Shown here in pieces: positions 23,794-34,268 of a stretch of DNA of 64,000 nt. A program made the position numbers and the translations under genes. The notes below the pieces were generated by a model that was not told where the DNA came from, made no database searches, and was given only the letters and a program-made list of their open reading frames with translations. The stretch's first letter is position 1, and each line of letters opens with the position of its first letter. The DNA comes from Saturnia japonica (lineage: Eukaryota; Arthropoda; Insecta; Lepidoptera; Saturniidae): positions 13,369,327 to 13,433,326 of the forward strand of contig CM065313.1 of NCBI GenBank assembly GCA_033032175.1, in the 5' to 3' direction.

Positions 23794-23963
23794 TGTAGAA
23801 GAACTATAGTAAAGGGAGGATCCTCCGAACAAACGGGTGTTATGTCTGGCGGGCAGCTGCCCAACGGTTATAGTCGGGTTCTTGTATATATACTCAATTG
23901 AAGAGTTTATTTCTATAGCGCGATGTAGGATGCGTCGTATGTGGCTCGATAGATGTCGCTACA
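23794..23963 (-). repeat. LTR B, complete
   Basis: 170 bp with TGTAG...CTACA ends, direct repeat of LTR A. Followed by the ACGT duplication. Confidence 0.85.
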
Positions 23964-25610
23964 ACGTAATTATAATTAGAAAATAATCAATATTTATTAA
24001 AAATTAAAACTATGTGTATGCGAGGAGTTAATTTTGCGGTCTTCCCTACTCTTCCGTCACTACCACATGGAGCGGCGGTTTTAAATTAAGTTGCCTGCCT
24101 CCTAGTCTGGTGCGGCCTTCGATAATATAGCTCAGTGAGCAATGGACGACAGACAACTATTTCAATTGTTACATTCAATTGAATATATGGGGAAGAACAT
24201 CATCCACTAACCTTGAACTTCCGAAACTGCTTCCTCTCCCAATCCAGCTTGGAGCTTAGATACGTCTGGTCCCAACGCTGCACACAAGCGTATTCCACCT
24301 CACTAAATGTTCTTCACCACGTTAACGGATGGTATGTTTTAATATAAAAATGCACACTCGGAGCGGCGCGGTCATACAACCGCGAGATGATCGGTCAACG
24401 TATTGCGACGTAATATATGTCGTCACAGGCACTCGAGCGATCCGATTTTAATGTTGGTAAGGGTGGCGGTGGTGTCTCTCCAACAATGACGTCATATGAC
24501 GCTACAGCGTCGTCAGCCAATTGGCATTAGGAAGGACACAGGTCAGAAGAAGTCGGCGTGGCTGATTTCATTTTGACCACATAATCAAAAAAAAATGAAC
24601 GAATTCAAATAATTGGCTCAAACATAAAGCTCATTTCATAAAGTTAACAGTAGGAATTAAAGAATAGGTTTAAAAAACATTTAGTTTAGTTACATCTAAT
24701 TTAAAATTAATTTAGTTAAAAAAGCATTCGATGTAATCGATTTTCAAATGGTGCCGAAGCCTAAAAAGTAAGTGGTAAAGAAAAAAAAAACAAGTGGATG
24801 ATTCCATAATGTGCTTTGCCTATAACTGCGAAAGATGTGTGACTGACTGTATTGAAGTCCAATTTTGCTTATCAGTTATGATAATTAAAACTTAATAAAA
24901 GCAAAGCCTATGATTCATTTAATTCACAAATACTTTTTTGTAAACCTAATAAATAGATTACATTAAATATGCATTTGAAAAAAATGGTCCAAATAAATTT
25001 ACTTTTCCTTATTATGCAATTTTAAACAAAGGATAAAAAAAATTCACAGCTCTAGGATTACCTAAACTGTACAATCTTGTATCATCGTACTAACTCTGGT
25101 AACATCTGATATAGTATACCTATAATAACGTACTTTTAAAATTATATTTAATGAAATATTTTTATTTGCTTCCTTTAAAGGAGCATTGCACATTCCATCT
25201 AAAGAAAGTAGTCTATTGAAGTGAATTGCATTTTCGGATTCAAATCAGGATATGCATATCTATTGCATCCGTTTTATACTGCCCAGAGCCCAGAGCCGTT
25301 CCAATCTCCCAACCTTTAATGGAACACAGTCTTTCAAAGTTATGATTTTCGTTTCAAATCTTACTAAATCTGTAATATTCAGAAACCTCTAGTGGATAAC
25401 TCTATACTATTAATGTTAGGTTAAGTTGAATAACACTGAGTTTGGTTTTTACAAATTAATTTTTGGTTCAGATAAACCTCGACAAAAGTAAAGTTAGACA
25501 AAATATCAGATTATAACATAATTAGGTTTATATAGTATGGGTCTAGAACGCTACTTACTTTTTAATTACTCGAAGTTTCTGCCTGATTATTCATGTCAAA
25601 ACTATATTAA
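23964..25610. other. no gene seen
   Basis: 23964-24003 is the right half of the repeat seen at 16055-16205. The rest has no recognisable gene. 24040-24560 is more GC-rich than its surroundings and includes TGACGTCAT near 24487, but I see no coding frame or promoter I can defend. Confidence 0.4.
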
Positions 25611-26190
25611 TACTAGCGGTGTGCCCGCGGCTCCGCACGCGTTTATACTACGCAGTAATTATTTACATTCCTTAATTTTATTTTTACTCATATTTTTGAC
25701 AGTTCATATTTTACATATTTAATTCCCGTGTATAAAACTTAATTAAAATCGGTTAAAATCTAAATATTTTTACGATACTTAAATATGTTTTTAGCGATCC
25801 TTAAAGCTTATCAATTATGTTATTGACGTATACCGTCCACGTTCCACGACCGACGTTCCCGTCTACAAAATTTGATAAGAACCTTTTCAGAATTGATGAA
25901 TATTTAGTTTTTTAAATATATTTTTTTACGATTTCTAAACTATTATTGGCAATTCTTATAGCCTATCTTTCGTGGTATGACTTCTACTAAGTGACTACTT
26001 CCCGTGTACAAAATTTTATCAAAATCGGTCAGTAATTAACAAAAAGAATTTATTAAATACAAACAGACATACAGACAGACAAAAAATTTTTTCACATATT
26101 CGTGCTCAGTATCGTGTTTATAGTGATCCGATCGGGAAATTTGGAAAAAATTAACTGTACAGACAGAATTACAGATATATTAATATAGAT
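25611..26190 (-). mobile_element. Helitron-like repeat, minus strand
   Basis: Begins ACTAGCGGTGTGCCCGCGGC followed by TCCGCACGCG, which on the minus strand is a GC hairpin, a short spacer and a CTAG|T end. The body has phrases typical of such repeats ('tttgataagaacc', 'gtgtacaaaattttatcaaaatcgg', 'acagacagac'). Non-coding. Confidence 0.5.
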
Positions 26191-26286
26191 TACATTTGAA
26201 TTCATGTTTTGCCTAAATCTGTAACAATGTAAGTCATTTACCTATAGCGGTTAAATAACACAATTTTTATTCATATTATGTACCAA

Positions 26287-26575
26287 CTAGCTAATGCCTG
26301 CGACTTCGTTTACCTGAATATTTTGTTCCAGGGGTACTACGTATTTTATGAAGATTTAAAATTGGCACTATCTACTTTTTACTTTTACTGTCCAACTCCT
26401 ATGAAAAATTGTAATAATATGTAGGGTAGATTACTCTTTGAACTGTTTTCTACCAGCCGATGAAAGTTCTGTCAAAATCGGTTTAACTGTTTCGTAATTT
26501 TTTTTAATACTACGATCACCGATCACAATGGACGCTTGCAACTCCAGGAGTGCATGTGCGTTGCCGACCCTTTAA
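26287..26575 (-). repeat. two decayed lepidopteran repeats
   Basis: 26287-26510 starts CTAGCTAATGCCTGCGACTT, another Helitron-type tail on the minus strand. 26530-26575 reads 'atggacgcttgcaactccag' and 'gcgttgccgacc', a fragment of a repeat common in moth genomes. Confidence 0.45.
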
Positions 26576-27699
26576 AAACTTATTCACTGCCCTTTTGAAA
26601 AATGATGATGAATGGTAGATGTTGAATTAGCCTGGACAAGTAAAACTTCAAATATACAGGCAAATATTGTAAAAAAAAACGCCTCTATCGGTTTTGGTAG
26701 TGTGCTAATAACCATATTACCTTTACGAAAGCCTTTATTTCATAATTACAGACAGACACTTGAATTTTTTTCGGGATGAAGGCTCACGTACCCTTTGTTC
26801 CGTTTATAGAGTTTCCAAGCTCCAAAGGTACTCTCCTTCAAACGCCAAATCGAAAAATATGTTCTTCTAAGTTCCTCGTCAACCATTTGCTGCCGCGCCG
26901 GTATCCAAGCAAGTGACCGGTAATGTAAAATTTGAAAACATATTATAATTGAAAAAAAAATGTCTATCCAACCAATTTATGAGCGCATATAATTCCTACC
27001 TATTTTGTATATTCGCAATAAAAAAAATTACACGAAGAAATCTTGAGAAGACAGCGTTTATTTAAGCCTTGTTGCTGAACACGACAACCCTTATTTTAGG
27101 ATTAAGTGTAAGATTACGTCATTTGTCTTTTATTTTATGTAAGCACCAACAACCAATTTAATATGATTATTTATTTTGTCGTTGCTCAATTTTGTTAGAG
27201 ATAATTGCGTAAAATATGAATATTGGACATCATATAAAAAGGCCCTTTATTATTTGAACGTGTTATCGTAAATGACAAACATGAGGGTAAACCAAAGGGA
27301 GGCTGTGAACATTTTGGACAATACAAATGCACTCGTAATTTCCACATGTCGAACGCACGGAAATGAGAGACCAGCAGCGATAGTGAACTGACGTACAGTG
27401 TTAAATGTGTAAACATATTTTTTTACAGTCCTAAATAATGTTGAGATGTGTCTGTTCTATTAATGTGTAATTCATAACCGCATTTTGTTTTGATTATCTG
27501 GCATTTATCGAAAGCAATGCGAAACTGATATTAATAAAAGTTATTGACTTGCGCATCCTGAGAGTGATTTTAAAATTGAAAGGCCTTTTTTAGTAATTAA
27601 TAACAGATAATAATACTTCAGTTAATTGAATGTTACAAAGCAATATTTTAAGATTATTGTAATAATAGGTCTTTACCTATGAAATTGCCGTTCTGCAGT
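26576..27699. other. no gene seen
   Basis: AT-rich DNA. The minus-strand frame 27195-27416 has no recognised motif. Confidence 0.5.
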
Positions 27700-28460
27700 A
27701 CTGGCCATTTCAAATCAAAATAATTTTTGTTTGGCTAAGAATTCTAATTTCAAATTAATTTTATTTTAAAAACATGGAATTCTTTTTCCAAAATTAGTCA
27801 TTTGTTTATTGATTAGTGTTACATTTTCATCGCATTTCAATCTTCTTTGTCATCATGGATACGTTAAAAATTCGAGTAATTATGGAATATGAGTACCGTC
27901 AAGGCAGCAACGCGGCACAAGCGGCACGCAACATCAACGACGTTTACGGAGCTAACACTACAAACCAACGCACCACCTTTTATTGGTTTGCTCGCTTCCG
28001 TTCTGGGAATTTCGACTTGAAAAATGAACCTCGCGGTCGTCCGAAGACTTTGGTCGACAATGACGAATTAAAGGCGATTGTGGAAGCTGATGATACACAA
28101 TCTACAGCTGAATTAGCAGCAGCTTTCGACGTTAGCGTCAAAACAATATTGGTCCATTTGCGTCAAATTGGCAAGGTAAAAAAGCTTGACAAATGGGTGC
28201 CCCACGAACTCAATGTCGCCAGCGCGAAGTACATGTCGAGACGTGCCTTGCACTGCTCAACAGACACACAAATGAAGGAATTTTGAACCGCATTATTACC
28301 TGCGATGAAAAATGGATTCTGTTTGATAACCGCAAGCGCTCAGCAAGTTGGTTGGATCCTGGTTCAGCACCTAAACAATGCCCTAAACGAAAACTTACCC
28401 CTAGAAAAGTAATGGTCACTGTTTGGTGGTCTAGCGCCGGTGTGATTGTGAATCATAAGG
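27700..28460 (+). mobile_element. mariner element, 3'-truncated
   Basis: The 5' region (27720-27850) resembles that of the mariner at 59950-61200 read on the minus strand ('tttgg(c/t)taagaattc'). Coding homology stops at about 28447, where unrelated GC-rich sequence begins, so the last half of the element is missing. Confidence 0.75.
27855..28447 (+). pseudogene. mariner transposase, truncated and frameshifted
   Basis: The N-terminal DNA-binding part (27855-28284) contains two helix-turn-helix units: RQGSNAAQAARNINDVYG with RGRPKTLVDNDELKAIVE, then AELAAAFDVSVKTILVHLRQ. Next comes the linker KLDKWVPHELN, diagnostic of mariner. A frame change at about 28240-28280 leads into the catalytic part (ITCDEKWILFDN, first Asp, and KVMVTVWWSSAGVI). 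The protein ends in foreign sequence before the second and third Asp. A complete mariner transposase has about 345 residues; a little over half is here. Resembles the irritans/cecropia groups. Confidence 0.9.
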
Positions 28461-29574
28461 GGGCCCCTTAAATCTAGACCTGGGTCGCAAGTCCCGGGGG
28501 CTGCTCGTGTTTCTCTTCTCCGCCACACGATGGACCCGGCACCCGCACGATGAATTCATGGTATACTAAGATGTTTGTCTCTGTCTCTGTAATTAATATA
28601 CAAAATTGTTCATAAGAAATCTATAGAGTATACATATATAATATCTATATTGTATACGCAAAAACTAAATTATGTAAGTACCATTATTGTATTTTAAACA
28701 CTAATACCTAATGTAGTCCGAACGCGACTATCTAAAGACACATGTTAAATAGCGAGAAATGATTACATGAAACATGTGCACAAATAATTACTGTAGTAAA
28801 GCACAAATAAAGTAAGTTGGTAATTGTAACTTGTATCGTAAATAATAAAACTTTGATAATTTAGTATCTAAAAAAACTACCCTAAATCAGTACCCGTCGA
28901 AACTATACTAATCAACTTACGCACCTACGTACACACAAATACCTATTTATGACTAACCTAACCAAGGACAAAGGCAAATACGGGTAACACTTTGGTTGGA
29001 AACTAAAATGAGCTGCTTCTTTATCGACGACACTCTATCTGCACAGCCCACACCGATGAATGTTTAAACTTCGAAATAATAAATTTCGAACGAAACCCCA
29101 ATAAAAAATATTAAAAGCTATCCAATCGACTGTGCTCTGATGGAATACACATATTAAAGCTCAATTAATCTTCCCAGATTTATAAAATTCATTGACAAGC
29201 GGATAGGGTAACAGAGCAACGAAAAATCTCATGTAAATTTTAATCGGTTTGCGCTGAAAATCAAATCACGGTGTGTCTCTCACGGAGTGGACGTTCGAAA
29301 TGAATGCATACAGTTATTGTATTACATATGAGAAAAAGTACATTTTATTCTTGTATAGTTTTGGATATGAGTAACAAGAGTTGAGTAATATATGAACAAT
29401 GTAATAAGTTAATAAATAATCATATCAACGGACATGATATTTTTATGGAAAGAATAATTTACGCCCGTGACTTCTTCTGCATAGAATTCAGAAGTTTAAG
29501 AGAGGTAGAGCACAGACAAATGTCTTTAGAGATATCTCTACTCGAGGTAGTCCAACAGGTGGAATACCTCGACC
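28461..29574. other. no gene; GC-rich junction at 28450-28560
   Basis: A GC-rich block with GGGGGCCCC and CCCGGGGGCTGC directly follows the mariner break; I do not recognise it. The remainder is AT-rich without features. Confidence 0.45.
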
Positions 29575-29760
29575 TTACAGACGGTCGCAGCTAAATAACA
29601 TTGTGATGTGTTCCTGCGTTGAGTAGAATTTTCAGAGCTCCTTCGAGTAGGGGGATTTAAGGTCGGTAAGGTCTATGATATAACAAGCATCCTTACGCTA
29701 CGGTAGACGTTTACCATCAGGCGGGATGTATGCTTATTTGCCACCTTAGTTCTATAAGAA
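29575..29760 (+). repeat. lepidopteran SINE/LINE-tail-like fragment
   Basis: Contains 'gtttaccatcaggcggg' followed by 'tatgcttatttgccacc', a phrase found at the 3' end of a widespread moth and butterfly repeat. Body decayed. Confidence 0.55.
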
Positions 29761-32700
29761 ACAATTGGGTCCAGAGAAAAATTAAAAATATGTCATTTAC
29801 CGGGCTAAAAAGTCTTCTATGTGTTAATCGAGGTAATAAACTATTTGTGTACTAAATTTCAATCGCATACTACAAACATACGAACTTCCATATTTATTAC
29901 ATATAAGTAGGAATATGATCTTATTATTAATATGTATTCTTTTTCTATTATAATAAAGTTGTTTAAAATATTCGTTCAATTACTTAAACAAACCAGTATA
30001 AATTCATAAAAAGCTATAATTGCTTACGCGCAAAATATCGATTCAGAAATTTTCTAATTTGATGGCAACGAAAGATTTTAATATAATAGATGTTGGTGCG
30101 TGATAATTATTAGGCACCGCGGGTTGAGCAAGTGATATAACTGTTGAACTTTGCACAACTGCCGCTGAAAATAGAACCCGTAGTGAATGTAGCTTGGGAG
30201 ACCTTCTCCGCGAGTGACATATGAAATTTAACGAGAGCTATCGTCGAGAATAATCGCATCCATCACGAGTCGCCATTAACGCGGTGCGGTTTTCCTGCAC
30301 CCCGCATCACCAAAATTTTTTGGGCCTCTTCGGGCCGAACACAACATTAGAGGTAGTAAATGGTCATACAATAAGCCACTGCAACCAAAGATAGTGTAGA
30401 CAAGGTACTACTCGTAGATTGTTATCTTTGATTGCGCTCTAAAAAGTAACAGTTTTCAGCGCTTTGAAAATGACTATTACATGTTTTCTATTATTACACT
30501 GACAGGCAAGGAACGTCATGGAGTATGCCAAGCGAACTGCTATGTTACGCCTGCCAGCGATGTCTGCCAGCAACAGGACGTAGTGCGACGTTAACCTGAA
30601 TGCACAATACAGCATCCGCAACGTGAAACAATTGCAAACTGTACAATACGATTCTATTACATCTTTACGTCTGTGTTCACTTTGTTCATTCGATGAGACA
30701 ATAAGGCGCCGTTGCAAACATAAACACTTTTGTGTTTTGTGTCGAATACAGGCTACCAGTGAGTATTTTAATTTCATACAATGAATATAGAATTAACACT
30801 ACCTACGCAGAAGTAGATACTGTTTGTGTCCCGTTGCTTCCACTGGACCCCGAGTTGACAATCAAAAAGTTTTCGACGTAAGCAACTAGAAACTAAATGT
30901 TTTTAGTTGAAGAAACAAGTAACATTATTAGATTTCATACAATTGTACTAGTTACACACATTAGTTACCATTGTCGCGCAATGGACACAGACATCGTTCT
31001 GGGGTAGGGGGCCTTACACATTTCAGTCTCACTATTTATGTCGCGGTTGGTTAACTGTAAAATGTCCAACAAAAGTTCAAGTGACTGTGTCCAGTTGTCG
31101 ATAGTGGTCACAGAAACCCTGATTTCCTGTGACGGTGTCCTGTGTCAGCAACAAAAAGTATCTACGTTTCTGCAGCTCCATAAAAACATTTATATTTTAT
31201 ATGAATAGCATATAAATGACATCGATTCATACAAACGTACTAAATTACTCTTAATTACGTTACACTTTTTAAATAAATCTGACATTTAACAATACCTTCA
31301 AAGAACTTTTCACTACATTTAGGTAGGTACCTACAGTACCTAAATAGCTAATTTTTTTTTTGTAGCCTGTATGATTTTTTAGAGCCACATGAAAGAAATG
31401 TATGAACTGGTTTTTTTGTAAAACGTACAGAAATAATGATAAACATATTCTATTTAATCACCTAATTCTCAGCACTTTCTCTTAGTTCATATATGAAATC
31501 ATGAGGTTTTAAACTTTTTAAGCAAATTACCTATTTACCGGACAATAAATTGAAGAATTATGTATAACAAGTTTTAGTGTCGAAATGGTATTTTAGGGCA
31601 GATCATGTTTACGTGATTTATAGTGACGTCCGAAATTAACTCGCTCTCTGCAGATATACAAAAAATAGAATAACATTAAACAATACATATAGTATAAAAT
31701 AATATTCATAAGCCTGATCGAGTTTTTTTCTGACGTTTCTCGATGATTGGGAGGTTTTACGAACCAGTAGTAGTTATTAAACGGATAAGTGTCTTCTTAG
31801 GATCTAAATAAAATAAAATAGTTTTATGTTTGATTTTTGATTAATAAAAGGTCACCCGCTCTCAACTATGTTGTACAATAATGCGGACCGTTGAATACAC
31901 ACACGAAATTTCAAATAACGCATGTTTTTTTAATGATGTAACAATTTTTATATCCCAGTTTACGTTACTCCGAATACGAAGGACACTTTTTGAATGGTTT
32001 ATATTATATTTTACGAAAGTAGGTACATAGGAATATTTCGCGTCTCATGAATGTTATAGAAAATTTAAAAAAAGTGTATGTGGAGCACTGCATCGCGCTT
32101 TCACCCGTACTCCCGTGCTACGTGTCAAGCATTCGAACTGCCTTAGAAGGAACACAAACTACAAAAGACCTATACGAAGAGAAAAGCTTTTACGACGATA
32201 TTTTATTTTTTCAATTTCATTTTACACTCTACCGCGATAACTTTCTAGACTGATGATAACATTATAGGTAACAAAATAAACCCTCCTTTTCGTTTCGTCG
32301 TAAATGGTTATTTAAATGTTTCACTTCACTTATTAAATAAGTGGCTACATGCGTGAAGTACACAGTTCGGCCAGTGTCAAATGGCTAAAATTTTAACAAT
32401 GGGGATTAGCCAATGGAAAACTAAAGACACCATGGTACTTTTTAAATTAATTGGTGTTGAATATATTCTTTGTTATTACTGTGATTTCATATCTATACTA
32501 TATGGATATTCATTTAAAAAAAAACTATGATAACTGATACAAAACGTAAAAAAATATTTCTAAGGAAATTAGAATTTACTAAGTACAAAAAACAAAAACT
32601 TCACTTTTAATCTGCCTTAATTATTTAAATAATTGTACTTCATATTCGTTAGCTTTATAAACTAAATTAGTTTAGGAGTAACTTTATCGAAATTCAATGT

Positions 32701-33413
32701 AAATTATTGTAGTATTTATGATAATCGTTAACACTTTATCAAATTATGTAAATTCTCACTACCTACCCACTCTATATTATTACACTCGATGGTAAGAAAC
32801 ATGCTGTGTACGGCAGTTACGAATTTATTTAAACTCATGAATACAAAGCTTAAATATAAACATTTGTCAACACTTTTTACGTGTATTTCTAAGTTTCACC
32901 AATAGTCCTTTTCACTTATAGACTTACTTCATGTTTTTGATTTAAAGTTCAAATTAGAACCCTATGTACAGTATGTCTATGGTTCGCTTTTAAACCAATT
33001 TAAACGAATTCTCCTCGATCTAGAATTGTCCTCGTTTTTTTTATTATTTGTTGCATTAACTTTGTTTTCAATACTAGATTATTCTACAAAAAATTTTTTT
33101 TTTGCGTAAAGAAAAATAAAGTATTTTATAGATTCTAGATAATCGTAAGTGGTTATTGATTGAAGAAATGTTTTTGGATTTTTCTTTACTGTTGGGTAGC
33201 AAGGCGTATTATCTATTTATTTTATTTCATAAATTTTAAAATCAATTTAATTTTGTTTTTATTCCGTATGTAACATCTAGTAAACTAATAGTATTATTTA
33301 AAAGGGAAGCCTACTTTTGTATAGATTTCGAAACAAAAAAAAGGAAAATTGATAGCTTTTGAATCCATCTCAGCCTACTAATAATAGCACTGATTATATC
33401 TAGACAAATAAAA
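29761..33413. other. 3.6-kb stretch with no gene recognised
   Basis: No transposon protein, RNA gene or clear repeat found. Two open frames (minus 30439-30777, 112 codons; plus 32047-32253, 68 codons) have no motif I can name. The first is Cys-rich at intervals and lies in slightly less AT-rich DNA, so an old exon cannot be excluded, but there is no supporting signal. Confidence 0.45.
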
Positions 33414-33417
33414 ATTT

Positions 33418-33452
33418 CGACCGTCCCGACATACAAAGCGACATGTCAAAAA
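33418..33452 (+). repeat. left terminal inverted repeat, element 2
   Basis: 35 bp, ends in ACATGTCAAAAA; inverted match to 37425-37459 at 32 of 35 positions by eye. Confidence 0.9.
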
Positions 33453-34268
33453 CGGAGGTTTACAGGAGAGCGTAATGAATGTTGAAATCACTCTAGAAAT
33501 TAATCTATTTACATTTTAATATTTATCTTTTCTGCCATGTTTTGTTAGATTTTTGAAGTTTATGATAATATTTACTATATGTATGTATTTTCATGTTTTC
33601 ATGAAAAACCTGATAGATGACTGTTTCTACATTGTCATGTTAAGTTAGTTACTTTCGGTCAAGTATAAGTTACCCGTTTATACGTTGGAGACATCAGATC
33701 AACGTTATTAACTACATTTTATTCAAATTTATTTAAAAACGTGTACTTATGTTATTACAATGATAAGTATAACTTGAATATTATAAGATCGATTCCCTTC
33801 AAAGTTAAAAATATACTTATTTAGACATATCTTTTTATACGTCATTATATTAGAGTAGGACTGTTTTCGGGGAATGTAAATAAAGATATGTACTGAATTA
33901 AGATAGTAATCAGTAGAATTTTTTATTGATAAAACATTTTTAGTCAAAAACTATACATTTATATGTAACAGTCTTTTGTAATCACCTTATCTACTTTATT
34001 AATCAGGCACAATTAAATAGGAACTAAACATGGAAAATAACAATATATTTTATGGTTTACAATGAACCATTCTAGAAAGAGATTAACAATCAATAGCTAT
34101 TCTATTAATTATCTAAAGCCATACCTAATCTTATAATCATCATCACGGCTTCATTCAGGCTGAATAATGTTATTATCTATTATTTATGTTCTTTTTTCAT
34201 AAATTAAATTAACAACATAAAAATCAAAAAGAAAGTACTTAAATGAGTTTATATAAATAATCTAATTA

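Larger units (their letters stand above)
18952..23963 (-). mobile_element. miniature LTR element (TRIM-like), split by a LINE
   Basis: Two direct 170-bp LTRs with TGTAG...CTACA ends surround a 526-bp interior (23268-23793) without a credible coding frame. LTR A is split into 18952-19029 and 23176-23267 by the Jockey LINE; LTR B is 23794-23963. A 4-bp duplication ACGT flanks the whole (18948-18951, 23964-23967). The sense strand is probably minus: on that strand the interior begins CTGGTGACCTCGAGC, a plausible tRNA primer site, and ends with purine-rich GGAGGGGAGTGA, a plausible polypurine tract. The LTRs differ at about 9 of 170 positions by eye. Size and lack of genes fit a TRIM that depends on another element for its enzymes. 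Confidence 0.8.

Noticed and set aside
24480..24495. TGACGTCAT as a CRE-type promoter element
   Set aside because: A single short palindrome with no gene beside it.
30439..30777. 112-codon minus-strand open frame as a host gene
   Set aside because: No motif, no splice or start context, and no similarity I recognise.
32047..32253. 68-codon plus-strand frame
   Set aside because: No motif, surrounded by AT-rich blank DNA.
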